Below are positions 26,146 through 34,359 of a stretch of DNA of 64,000 nucleotides, in pieces (within the stretch, counting starts at the first letter, position 1; the number at the start of each line of letters is the position of its first letter). The notes under the pieces were generated by a model. That model did no database searches. It worked only from the letters and a program-made list of their open reading frames with translations, and had not been told where the DNA came from. The position numbers and the translations under genes were made by a program. Source of the DNA: an uncultured Eubacteriales bacterium (GTDB lineage: Bacteria; Bacillota; Clostridia; Lachnospirales; Lachnospiraceae); assembly GCA_900314775.1 (NCBI GenBank), contig OMWM01000003.1:18564-82563 (forward strand). The letters are read 5' to 3'.

Positions 26146-26799
26146 ATGAAGGGTGACAGAATTGAAGCCAGGGTTCTGAGCGTGCAGGAAATTCCGCATG
26201 CCGACCCGGCGCTGCTTGCGCAGCTTGACGTGCCGGAGGGCTATACGAGCCTCGGACTTGTGACGGCGGACATCGATGATGCCGCCTATGCGGCGATTGA
26301 CGAGGCGACCAAGAAAGCGGAGGTCGCCGTTGTGTACGCCAGATCGATGTATGCCGGCGCCGCCAACGCATCGACGGCACTGGCCGGTGAATTTATCGGG
26401 GTGCTGGCGGGACCGGACCCCGAGCAGGTCAGGAGCGGGCTGCAGGCATTCATCTATTACCTGAAAAATGAAGCTTTCTTTTACAGTGCCGACGATGCGG
26501 GCCGGATTCCCTATTTTGCGCATTGCATTTCGAGAACCGGCACCTATCTGTCCGCGCAGTGCCATGTGCCGGCCAGGACGCCGATCGCCTATCTGATCGC
26601 ACCGCCGCAGGAGGCCATGTGCGGTATTGATGCGGCACTCAAGGCGGCGGATGTGACGATGCGCGTCTTCTACGGACCGCCGACGGAGACGAATTTCGCC
26701 GGCGCTCTGCTGAGCGGAGAACAGTCCGCGTGCCGGGCGGCGTGCGAGGCATTTGCGCGGCGTGTGGAAGAAATTGCGGATAACCCGAGAATATTATAA
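26146..26799 (+). CDS. eutL: EutL, tandem-domain trimeric shell protein
   Basis: The 217-residue protein equals the EutL length. EutL has two circularly permuted BMC domains; the typical blocks YTSLGLVTADIDDAAYAAID, VVYARSMYAGAANASTALAG and VFYGPPTETNFAGALLSG are present. It forms trimers with a gated central pore in the ethanolamine shell. It follows eutC by 11 bases with AAAGAGGG upstream. Confidence 0.94.
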   Translation: MKGDRIEARVLSVQEIPHADPALLAQLDVPEGYTSLGLVTADIDDAAYAAIDEATKKAEVAVVYARSMYAGAANASTALAGEFIGVLAGPDPEQVRSGLQAFIYYLKNEAFFYSADDAGRIPYFAHCISRTGTYLSAQCHVPARTPIAYLIAPPQEAMCGIDAALKAADVTMRVFYGPPTETNFAGALLSGEQSACRAACEAFARRVEEIADNPRIL

Positions 26800-26855
26800 G
26801 CGCGGACGGCCCTGCCGCCTGCGGATATAGAAAATCATGCGAAAAGGAGGAAAAC

Positions 26856-28361
26856 ATGGAATACGATAAGGACCTGCGTTCCATTCAGGAAGCACGGGAT
26901 CTGATGCGCAAAGCGAAGACCGCGGCCGATGCGATGGCCGGTCTGGACCAGGCGCAGCTTGACCGGATTGTGCAGGCTGTGGCCGAGGCGTGTCAGGCCA
27001 ACGTCGTTCCGCTTGCGAAGATGGCGCAGAAGGAAACGGGGTTCGGAAAATGGCAGGACAAGGTTTTAAAGAACCTGCTCGGCTGCAAAATAGTGTATGA
27101 TTATATCAAGGATCAGAAGCTGATCGGCGTTCTGCGGGAGGATCAGCAAAACGGGATCGTGGAGATCGGCATTCCGGTCGGCGTCGTCGTGGCGCTGATT
27201 CCGTCCACCAACCCGACCTCGACGGCGATGTACAAGACGCTGATTTCACTGAAGTCGGGCAATGCGATCGTCATTTCCCCGCATCCGAGCGCGAAGCAGT
27301 GCATTCTCTCCACGGTGAAGATCATGCAGGAGGCCGCGGCTAAGGCCGGCGCGCCGGAAAACTGCATCCAGGTGGTCACCGAACCTTCTATAGAAGCAAC
27401 CGATGTGCTGCTCAGGAGCAAAAATACCGGCATCATCCTGGCGACCGGCGGCGAGGCCATGGTGCATGCGGCGTACAGCTCCGGCAATCCGGCACTCGGT
27501 GTCGGGCCGGGTAACGGACCTTCTTATATTGAGCGCAGCGCGGATATCCCGATGGCGGTCAAACGGATTGTGGACAGCCAGACATTTGACAACGGCACGA
27601 TCTGCGCGTCCGAGCAGTCGATCATCACGGAAAACTGCATCCGTGACAAGGTGGTCGCCGAACTCAAACGGCAGCACTGCTATTTCATGAATGAAGAGGA
27701 GAGCGAGAAGGTCAGCCATTTCATCATGCGTGCCAACAACACGATGAACCCGAAGATCGTCGGCCGGAGCGCTCTGCACATCGCCGGGATGGCGGGCATT
27801 ACGGTGCCGCCGGACACATTGGTGCTGATTACGGAGCACACGGGGATCGGCAGGAATTATCCGTATTCCCGCGAGAAGCTCTGCCCGATTCTCGCCTTTT
27901 TCACGGTCAATGACTGGCAGGAAGCCTGCGATCTTTCGATAAGGCTTCTGCAGAATGAAGGTACGGGCCACACGATGACGATGCACTCGCAGAACCGCAA
28001 GGTCATCATGGAATTTGCGATGCGCAAGCCGGTATCCCGCGTGCTGGTCAATACGCCGGGTTCGCTCGGCGGCGTCGGCGTGACAACCGGACTCGTACCG
28101 GCGCTGACACTGGGGTGCGGCGCGGTCGGCGGCAGTGCGACTTCCGACAACATCGGACCGGAAAATCTGATCAATATCCGCCGCCTGGCGTTCGGCCAGA
28201 TGGAACTTGAGGACGTGCGGGCGATGGCACCGGATATCGACTTCGAGGATGGGCCCGCCGGGGAAACAGCAGCGCCGGCGCAGACGCACCCGCAGATCAC
28301 GGAGGCGGACATCGAGCGGATTACAAGAGAGGTGCTCCTCCGGCTCCGGAACATGCAGTAA
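26856..28361 (+). CDS. eutE: CoA-acylating acetaldehyde dehydrogenase (EutE-like)
   Basis: The 501-residue aldehyde dehydrogenase oxidises acetaldehyde to acetyl-CoA with NAD+. The cofactor region reads VVALIPSTNPTSTAMYKTLI and the nucleophile Cys is in FDNGTICASEQS. LGVGPGNGPSYI is typical of the AdhE/EutE/PduP-type CoA-acylating group. The C-terminal helix TEADIERITREVLLRLRNM, after a proline/alanine linker, looks like a C-terminal encapsulation peptide; Enterobacterial EutE carries its peptide at the N-terminus instead, so this is the Firmicute arrangement. AAAGGAGG precedes the ATG. Confidence 0.92.
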   Translation: MEYDKDLRSIQEARDLMRKAKTAADAMAGLDQAQLDRIVQAVAEACQANVVPLAKMAQKETGFGKWQDKVLKNLLGCKIVYDYIKDQKLIGVLREDQQNGIVEIGIPVGVVVALIPSTNPTSTAMYKTLISLKSGNAIVISPHPSAKQCILSTVKIMQEAAAKAGAPENCIQVVTEPSIEATDVLLRSKNTGIILATGGEAMVHAAYSSGNPALGVGPGNGPSYIERSADIPMAVKRIVDSQTFDNGTICASEQSIITENCIRDKVVAELKRQHCYFMNEEESEKVSHFIMRANNTMNPKIVGRSALHIAGMAGITVPPDTLVLITEHTGIGRNYPYSREKLCPILAFFTVNDWQEACDLSIRLLQNEGTGHTMTMHSQNRKVIMEFAMRKPVSRVLVNTPGSLGGVGVTTGLVPALTLGCGAVGGSATSDNIGPENLINIRRLAFGQMELEDVRAMAPDIDFEDGPAGETAAPAQTHPQITEADIERITREVLLRLRNMQ

Positions 28362-28442
28362 ATGCAGTAAGATACGGCTTTCCGGCCGTTAATAATGATA
28401 GAACACAACCATATTTTTCATGATTCAAAAAGGAGAAAAACC

Positions 28443-28739
28443 ATGGCAAACACAACTGAAGCATTGGGAATGATCGAAACAAGAGGTCTTGTAGGCGCTA
28501 TTGAGGCAGCCGATGCAATGGTAAAGGCGGCAAACGTACATCTGATCGGCAAAGTACATGTCGGCGGCGGACTCGTTACCGTCATGGTCAGAGGCGATGT
28601 CGGTGCCGTCAAGGCAGCAACAGAGGCAGGCGGCGCAGCAGCAGACCGCGTCGGCGAGCTGATTTCCGTTCATGTAATTCCGCGTCCGCACAGCGAGGTC
28701 GAGTACATTCTTCCTACACTGGATACATCTGACAGATAA
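28443..28739 (+). CDS. eutM: EutM-type hexameric shell protein
   Basis: The 98-residue single BMC domain starts [20 protein letters not shown] and has [19 protein letters not shown] and the [14 protein letters not shown] end, nearly canonical for EutM/PduA. Six copies tile the facets and their central pores pass ethanolamine. The ATG at 28443 follows AAAGGAG. The 81-base gap from the dehydrogenase gene is the longest in the operon and holds a small ACGGC/GCCGT hairpin (28373-28388); codon use is richer in A/T than neighbours, fitting high expression. Confidence 0.95.
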   Translation: MANTTEALGMIETRGLVGAIEAADAMVKAANVHLIGKVHVGGGLVTVMVRGDVGAVKAATEAGGAAADRVGELISVHVIPRPHSEVEYILPTLDTSDR

Positions 28740-28776
28740 AGCAGCGGCTGCATAGCAGCAGAAAGGGCGTAATACA

Positions 28777-29931
28777 ATGAACGAAGACATGATCAAACGT
28801 GTCGTATCCACCGTTGTACGTCAGTGCCTGGCTGAGCAGAACAAGAAAGCCGTATGCTGTTTCGGATTCGAAGTGCCGGTCGAAGCTTCCGGCAAACATG
28901 TGCATCTCACGCAGGAGGATGTCGAGCGTCTCTTCGGTGCCGGCCATCAGCTGACACCGAAGAGGATGATATCGCAGCCCGGACAGTTCCTCAGCGAGGA
29001 GCGGGTGACCATTCTCGGCCCGCAGGGCTGTTTTCATAATGTGGCGGTTCTGGGACCGGTCCGCGCGCACACGCAGGTGGAGGTTTCCCTGACGGATGCG
29101 CAGGCGCTTGGCGTAGACGCACAGGTGGCGATGTCAGGCGATCTGTCCCATGCGGCGGATATCATGATCCTCTCCGGCAATGCCTGTATCCTGGCGGAGA
29201 AGTCGCTGATCGTCGCGAAAAATCATCTGCATATGGATCCGGAGAGCGCGGCGAAAGCCGGGCTGAAAGACGGCGATGTGGTGGATATCGAAGTCGGAAC
29301 GGACCGCCCGCTCATTTTCCGGCATGTACCGGTAAGAGCCGGGGAAAAACATAAGCTGGCCATGCACATCGATTACGATGAGGCCAATGCCTGTGACTAC
29401 AGCAAGACCGGGAAGGGCCGGATCGTGCGCATCTGCGACGGCAGCTGCCAGATGGCCTGCGGCGGCGCAGCATCCAGGACAGGCAGCGCGGCAGCCGGGC
29501 AGGCAGCAGCTGTGACGGGTGAGACATCGCGGCCGGCAGCCGGGACATTTGCGGAACCGGAGACGGCGGCAGCCGGAACCGGCAGCGCGGCGCCAGAGAG
29601 GGAGCCTGCGGCAGCGGTGACAGGCCGCATCGGCGGCAATCAGGGCAAGGCAGTAGAACTTGCGCGTTCTAAAGAAAATATCCCGACCGGCCTGCGCTTT
29701 AAAGGCAATCAGGCCGGCGCCGTAAAGCAGCGCGAGGCCTATCTTGAGGGCAGTGCCGAGCCGGATCCGGGCGATATGGTCCTGACAGAGAAATTCATAT
29801 CCGAAGGTCAGGTGAAGGCGGCGGCCGACAGCGGCGCCCGATGCATTGTACTGAAACCGGGTGCCATCCTCTCGCCGCTGGCGAAGGACTGTGCGGCGCG
29901 GTATCACGTGCGCATCAGATATACGAGTTGA
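28777..29931 (+). CDS. pduL: PduL-type phosphotransacylase with a C-terminal extension
   Basis: The 384-residue protein has an N-terminal amphipathic helix (MNEDMIKRVVSTVVRQCLAE) for encapsulation, then two PduL beta-barrels with zinc ligands in SGKHVHLT, VAKNHLHM and AMHIDYDEAN. PduL converts acetyl-CoA and phosphate to acetyl phosphate, recycling CoA inside the shell. PduL proteins are usually about 210 residues. Here an A/G/P/T-rich linker (about residues 229-288) leads to a second domain of about 95 residues whose end, VLKPGAILSPLAKDCAARYH, is clearly related to the N-terminus of the EutT gene two genes on (YIPEGRILSPAARDYL). Confidence 0.88.
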   Translation: MNEDMIKRVVSTVVRQCLAEQNKKAVCCFGFEVPVEASGKHVHLTQEDVERLFGAGHQLTPKRMISQPGQFLSEERVTILGPQGCFHNVAVLGPVRAHTQVEVSLTDAQALGVDAQVAMSGDLSHAADIMILSGNACILAEKSLIVAKNHLHMDPESAAKAGLKDGDVVDIEVGTDRPLIFRHVPVRAGEKHKLAMHIDYDEANACDYSKTGKGRIVRICDGSCQMACGGAASRTGSAAAGQAAAVTGETSRPAAGTFAEPETAAAGTGSAAPEREPAAAVTGRIGGNQGKAVELARSKENIPTGLRFKGNQAGAVKQREAYLEGSAEPDPGDMVLTEKFISEGQVKAAADSGARCIVLKPGAILSPLAKDCAARYHVRIRYTS

Positions 29932-29959
29932 TAAACGTTTTGTGTAAATGGAGGCAGAA

Positions 29960-30685
29960 ATGTATACCGAAAAAGCCCTGGGAATGATTGAGATTCTCGG
30001 CAGAACGGGGGCTGTGGAGGCGCTTGATGCGGCGCTTAAGGCCGCGGATGTCGAACTGGTGTCCATGGTGCGTGTGGGCGGCGGCATCACCACGATCTTC
30101 TTTGAAGGCGACGTGGCTGCCTGCAAGGCTTCCTGTGAGGCGGGCGGTGCGGCAGCGGACAGGATCAGCAAGGTCCTTTCCGTGCATGTGATTCCGCGGC
30201 CGGACCCGAGCGTCCGTGCCATGCTGGATCAGGACCGCAGCGGCTATTACGAAGGCGGCCGTTTCCCGTATTATGATCCGGATAATTACGACAGCAGGGC
30301 AGATGAAGAGATAAAGGATGAGACGGATGCGGCACCGGCCGTGCAGAGCAGGGCGGCGGAAGAGACGCCGGCTGCGCAGGCAGCGGCACCGGAAATGCCA
30401 GAAGCCGCAAAAGCGCCGGAACCGGCAGAAGCGGCAGCGGCACCGGAAGCGAAAGAGGCCGCACAGACCAAGACGGCACCGGAAGCGAAAGAGGCCGCAC
30501 AGACCAAGGCGGCACCGGAAGCGGGAGAGATCGCGCTGTCCGATGAGGAACTGAACGGTATGACGGTCAACCAGCTGCGCCGGCTTGCCCGCGCGACGGA
30601 TGGCTACCCGCTCTCGCGCCAGGAAATCAAATTCGCAAAGAAAGATGAGCTTCTCATATTTTTCAGACAGATACGAAAGCAGTAA
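29960..30685 (+). CDS. EutK-like shell protein with C-terminal SAP/Rho-N-like domain
   Basis: The 241-residue protein starts with one BMC domain (residues 4-87: [52 protein letters not shown]). A Y/D-rich segment and an A/P/E/K-rich linker with a 12-residue duplication follow. The last 50 residues, GMTVNQLRRLARATDGYPLS then FAKKDELLIFFRQ, have the helix-turn-helix spacing of SAP/Rho-N modules that bind nucleic acid. EutK of enterobacteria has the same plan with a winged helix. The ATG at 29960 was chosen because GGAGG lies 5 bases before it, inside an alternative start at 29948. Confidence 0.82.
   Translation: MYTEKALGMIEILGRTGAVEALDAALKAADVELVSMVRVGGGITTIFFEGDVAACKASCEAGGAAADRISKVLSVHVIPRPDPSVRAMLDQDRSGYYEGGRFPYYDPDNYDSRADEEIKDETDAAPAVQSRAAEETPAAQAAAPEMPEAAKAPEPAEAAAAPEAKEAAQTKTAPEAKEAAQTKAAPEAGEIALSDEELNGMTVNQLRRLARATDGYPLSRQEIKFAKKDELLIFFRQIRKQ
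30440..30511 (+). repeat. 36-base direct repeat in the EutK-like linker
   Basis: Two copies of GCACCGGAAGCGAAAGAG... (30440-30475 and 30476-30511) differ by one base, with a partial third copy after. They encode APEAKEAAQTKT/A. Confidence 0.9.
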
Positions 30686-30718
30686 TCGGTCGGAGACGGC
30701 CGCAAGGAGGAAGCGAAC

Positions 30719-31606
30719 ATGAAACTGATATCAGAAAGTGAGATCCGGAAGACAGTGGAGGCTTCCCGCCCGGAAGTCTACTATATTCCGGAGGGCAGAA
30801 TCCTTTCCCCCGCGGCGCGCGATTACCTCAACCAGCAGCTGATTCCGATTGACGTGGAGAAAAACAGAAAGGCAGGCGAGCTGCTGCGTGCCCGCATCCG
30901 CGAAGAAGCCGGCAAAGAGAAGGGCGAAAGCTGTCAGTTCTCACCGGCGGGCGAGCGCCGCTGCGCAGAGGCGCAAGGCAAAACGGCGCAAGGCAAAACG
31001 GCGCAAGGCAAAGCGGCGCAAGGCAAAGTGCCGGCGGATTGTGCCGGCGGGGCGAAGCCGCGCTATGTCGATGCGCAGACAGGCGCCGTTTTCGCGGACA
31101 AACCGGAATATATGACGCAGATCAGCGGCAATCGTCTTGTATGCAAGGACAATCCTGTCATTGCGCTGCGCGGCAAGATCGACAGCACGGAGGCGATGGT
31201 TGTCTTTGCCTGCTGCAGCGTCGGCGAAAACCCGAAGCTGCAGGAGGATCTGTCGAGTGTGCTCGATACGCTTCGCCGTCTGATGCGCTGCGAGGTGATG
31301 GATGAGCCGGTCGGTGCGCTGAAGATACTGGACCTTGACAGCGATGAACTGCGGGCGCAGTCGCATGATCCGAAGAAATATTACGGCGTGGACCTGATGG
31401 CGGCGCCGGAGCGATCGATGGGAAAAAACTACGCGATTCTGAACGTGCTGCGCACGCAGGTGCGTGAAGCAGAAGTGCTTGCGGCGGCAGCCTTTCACGA
31501 GCCGGACGGATTCCGGCGGACAGATATCATCGAAGCCCTGAACAGGCTTTCAAGTGCTCTTCATATCATGATGTGCAGGGAACTTTCCGGTTATTATCAG
31601 AAATAA
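30719..31606 (+). CDS. eutT: Cobalamin adenosyltransferase, EutT type
   Basis: The 295-residue enzyme makes adenosylcobalamin from ATP and reduced cobalamin for EutBC. Residues 1-50 hold the EutT N-terminal module (YIPEGRILSPAARDYLNQ). After a repeat-rich linker, the C-terminal 185 residues are a PduO/EutT four-helix bundle: KIDSTEAMVVFACCSVGENP, LSSVLDTLRRLMRCEVMDEP and NVLRTQVREAEVLAAAAF. The zinc-type H-x11-CC-xx-C motif of Salmonella EutT is not evident, so a metal-free mechanism is possible. AAGGAGG precedes the ATG. Confidence 0.88.
   Translation: MKLISESEIRKTVEASRPEVYYIPEGRILSPAARDYLNQQLIPIDVEKNRKAGELLRARIREEAGKEKGESCQFSPAGERRCAEAQGKTAQGKTAQGKAAQGKVPADCAGGAKPRYVDAQTGAVFADKPEYMTQISGNRLVCKDNPVIALRGKIDSTEAMVVFACCSVGENPKLQEDLSSVLDTLRRLMRCEVMDEPVGALKILDLDSDELRAQSHDPKKYYGVDLMAAPERSMGKNYAILNVLRTQVREAEVLAAAAFHEPDGFRRTDIIEALNRLSSALHIMMCRELSGYYQK
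30971..31030 (+). repeat. Four 15-base tandem repeats in the eutT linker
   Basis: GCGCAAGGCAAAACG is repeated four times with drift in the last bases and encodes AQGKT/A/V. In-frame length change would vary the linker only. Confidence 0.92.
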
Positions 31607-31624
31607 ACGGAGCAGGAGGAAATA

Positions 31625-32953
31625 ATGGATTTACTCAGCAGGGTACGGGACGCCGGCGTCATCGGTGCAGGCGGTGCCGGATTTCCGACCCATGTCAAAC
31701 TGAAGGCACAGGCAGAATATGTGCTTTTAAACGGTGCCGAGTGCGAACCGCTGCTGCGTGTGGACCAGCAGCTGATGGCCGTCCATCCGCGGGAGATCCT
31801 GCAGGGACTCATGGCCGGCATGGAACTGACCGGCGCGGCCAAAGGCATCGTCGGCATCAAGGAAAGCCATCCGGATGTGATTGCCATCATGCGGGATGCA
31901 GCAAGGGACATGCATGCCGAAGACCGCATTTCGATCGGCGTGCTGCCGGATGTCTATCCGGCCGGCGATGAGCAGGTCCTCGTGCATGAACTGACCGGCC
32001 GCATCGTGCCGGAAAATGCGATTCCGATCGCGGTCGGCTGTGTGGTCATGAACGCGGAGACAGCCTACAACGTGTATAAGGCATCCTGCGGCGAACCGGT
32101 AACCATGAAATATGTCACGGTGGCCGGCTGCGTGCCGCATCCGGTCACGGTCCGGGTGCCGGTGGGCACACCGCTTTCCATGTTATTTGCCTATGCCGGC
32201 ATGCAGGATATGAGCGGCTTTGCCGTGATCAACGGCGGACCGATGATGGGACCGCTGCTTGGAGAGAACGACCTGTATGTGACAAAGAAAACGAAAGGCC
32301 TCGTCGTCCTTCCGGAGGACCACGGCCTGATCATAAAGAAAAAACAGGGCCTGCCGCAGGCGAAACGGCTCAACCGCTCGGCCTGCGAACAGTGCCGGAT
32401 GTGCACGGACCTTTGTCCGCGCCATCTGCTGGGCCATTCGACCTCACCGCACAAAATGGTGCGGGCCATGGCGTTCGGCCTGGAGGGGACGGAGAAAATG
32501 TCGGCCGCACTGACCTGCTGTCAGTGCAACCTGTGCGAATATTTTGCCTGTCCGGCGGGCATCCATCCGCGGCTGGCCAACGTATATTATATGAATCAGC
32601 TGCGTGAAAAAGGAATCCGGCACACGCCGCGCGATCACTACGAAACGGACCCGCTGCGGCCGTACCGGATGATTCCGAGCCGGCGCCTGATCGCGCATCT
32701 TGGCCTTATGCCGTACAATACCGCGGCACCGCTCGAGGAGGAGCCGGCTATGACGCCGGAACTGGTCGGCATCGGCCTGAAAGATCACGTCGGCGCGCCG
32801 GCGCAGCTGCTCGTGCGTGCGGGAGAGCACGTGCAGGCAGGGCAGAAGATTGCAAAGATACCGGAAGGCGCACTCGGCGCCGCGGTACATGCGAGCATCA
32901 GCGGAACCGTGGAAGCGGCAGACGGCAATCTTGTATTGATAAGGAGAGATTAA
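31625..32953 (+). CDS. pduS: PduS-type cobalamin reductase (RnfC-like)
   Basis: The 442-residue flavo-iron-sulfur protein starts VIGAGGAGFPTHVKLKAQAE, the RnfC/Nqo1-like FMN site. Two cysteine groups, CEQCRMCTDLCPRHL and CCQCNLCEYFACPAGIHP, each bind a 4Fe-4S cluster, and a C-terminal barrel-sandwich (SLBB-like) segment follows. PduS reduces cob(III)alamin to cob(I)alamin for adenosylation, and it directly follows eutT here. Pdu operons have this gene; classical enterobacterial eut operons do not. It probably passes electrons to the shell protein encoded next. Confidence 0.92.
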   Translation: MDLLSRVRDAGVIGAGGAGFPTHVKLKAQAEYVLLNGAECEPLLRVDQQLMAVHPREILQGLMAGMELTGAAKGIVGIKESHPDVIAIMRDAARDMHAEDRISIGVLPDVYPAGDEQVLVHELTGRIVPENAIPIAVGCVVMNAETAYNVYKASCGEPVTMKYVTVAGCVPHPVTVRVPVGTPLSMLFAYAGMQDMSGFAVINGGPMMGPLLGENDLYVTKKTKGLVVLPEDHGLIIKKKQGLPQAKRLNRSACEQCRMCTDLCPRHLLGHSTSPHKMVRAMAFGLEGTEKMSAALTCCQCNLCEYFACPAGIHPRLANVYYMNQLREKGIRHTPRDHYETDPLRPYRMIPSRRLIAHLGLMPYNTAAPLEEEPAMTPELVGIGLKDHVGAPAQLLVRAGEHVQAGQKIAKIPEGALGAAVHASISGTVEAADGNLVLIRRD

Positions 32954-32954
32954 C

Positions 32955-33503
32955 GTGGAAAGAGCAATCGGCATGGTTGAATTTAACAGTATTGCGCGCG
33001 GCATCTATGCGGCGGATCAGATGGTTAAGATCTCCGATGTGGAAATTGTCACGGCGACTTCCGTCTGTCCCGGCAAATATATCGCGATTGTTCACGGCGA
33101 TGTGGCGGCCGTGAAGGAGTCCGTCAGCAAGGGCGTCAGCGAGGCCGGCACCTTTCTCGTCGATTCGATCGTGATTCCGAACGTGCACCCGGATGTATTT
33201 CCGTCGATTGTCGGTGCCACGCAGCCGCCGGAAATCGATGCACTCGGCATTATCGAATCGTACTCGATGGCATCCATGGTGGTGGCAGCGGATAAGATCC
33301 TGAAAACAGCAGAACTCGAAGGCATTGAGGTGAGACTGGGCACCGGACTCGGCGGCAAATCGTATTTCACCTTTACCGGTGAGGTCGCGGCGGTCCGCGA
33401 AGGCATTGAAGCCGGCAAGGCGTCTCTCGGCGCGGACGGCATGCTGCTCAACGCCGAGGTCATCGCGTCCCCGTCGGATAAGCTGATCGACAGTCTCTAT
33501 TGA
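32955..33503 (+). CDS. pduT: PduT-like tandem BMC shell protein with pore cysteine
   Basis: The 182-residue protein has two BMC domains (IGMVEFNSIARGIYAADQMV and LGIIESYSMASMVVAADKIL) and forms pseudohexameric trimers. C38 in TSVCPGKYI lies exactly where PduT has the cysteine that holds a 4Fe-4S cluster at the trimer pore. It starts with GTG at 32955, one base after the pduS stop, with GGAGAG 6 bases upstream. Neighbouring PduS suggests a route for electrons across the shell. Confidence 0.9.
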   Translation: MERAIGMVEFNSIARGIYAADQMVKISDVEIVTATSVCPGKYIAIVHGDVAAVKESVSKGVSEAGTFLVDSIVIPNVHPDVFPSIVGATQPPEIDALGIIESYSMASMVVAADKILKTAELEGIEVRLGTGLGGKSYFTFTGEVAAVREGIEAGKASLGADGMLLNAEVIASPSDKLIDSLY

Positions 33504-33522
33504 TGTGATGGGAGACGGGAAA

Positions 33523-34359
33523 ATGACGCAGAATATGTTTGCATTCTGCGATGAGTTTACCGCAGAATTTGAGAAATGTATGGTGCAGCCGCGTGCAGAG
33601 AGCAAAGGCCCGTATTACACCGGCATTGATCTCGGCACGGCCTGCGTGGTGCTGGCGGTGCTGGATCAGAACCGCCGCCCGGCAGCCGGCGCGATGCGCT
33701 GGGCAAATGTTGTCCGGGACGGCATGGTCGTCGATTACATGGGCGCCATCCGCCTGGTGCGCGAGATGAAACAGGAACTGGAGGAGAAGCTGGGGACGGA
33801 GCTGCTTTACGCGTCCGCCGCTCTGCCGCCGGGCACGCAGATGCTGGATGGCGGCGCGGTCCGCAACGTCGTGCAGGCAGCCGGCTTCGAGGTGACCGCC
33901 ATGCTGGATGAACCGACGGCGGCGAACAGTTTGCTCAGGCTGAAGGACGGCGCCATCGTCGATATCGGCGGCGGCACAACCGGCATCGCGATCGTGAAAG
34001 GTGGCAGAATCCTGAAAGTGGATGATGAACCGACCGGCGGCACGCATTTTTCGCTGGTTCTGGCCGGCGCCCTCGGCATGAAATACGAGGAAGCCGAGCT
34101 GTATAAGCGCGATGAACGCAACCACCGGGAAATATTTCCGGTCGTGCGCCCCGTGATCGCGAAGATTGCGAGCCTGATCGGCAGCATGACGCAGGGCTAT
34201 GATGTGCCGCAGCTTGTCCTGGTCGGCGGCAGCAGCTGCCTGACCGGTATCGATGAAGAGATCGGACGGCTGACCGGCATCCGGACCTACAAGCCTTCCA
34301 ATCCGCTTTTCACGACGCCGCTCGGCATCGCACTCAGCTGTACGGAGGAGATATTATGA
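33523..34359 (+). CDS. eutJ: EutJ, Hsp70-like chaperone of the eut operon
   Basis: The 278-residue protein equals EutJ in length and has the actin-like ATPase fold: GPYYTGIDLGTACVVLAVLD, DEPTAANSLLRLKDGAIVDI followed by GGGTTGIAIV, and VLVGGSSCLTGIDEEIGRL. EutJ is thought to help assembly of the ammonia-lyase or carboxysome-like body, but its role is not proven. The ATG at 33523 (GGGAGACGGG upstream) was preferred over in-frame starts at 33505/33508. Confidence 0.9.
   Translation: MTQNMFAFCDEFTAEFEKCMVQPRAESKGPYYTGIDLGTACVVLAVLDQNRRPAAGAMRWANVVRDGMVVDYMGAIRLVREMKQELEEKLGTELLYASAALPPGTQMLDGGAVRNVVQAAGFEVTAMLDEPTAANSLLRLKDGAIVDIGGGTTGIAIVKGGRILKVDDEPTGGTHFSLVLAGALGMKYEEAELYKRDERNHREIFPVVRPVIAKIASLIGSMTQGYDVPQLVLVGGSSCLTGIDEEIGRLTGIRTYKPSNPLFTTPLGIALSCTEEIL

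Noticed and set aside
28362..28442. Hairpin before eutM as a second ANTAR target
   Set aside because: The loop is TTTCCG, without A1 and G4, and no terminator overlaps it.
30971..31030. Four 15-base repeats as a possible CRISPR
   Set aside because: They are in frame inside eutT with no spacers; they code a peptide linker.
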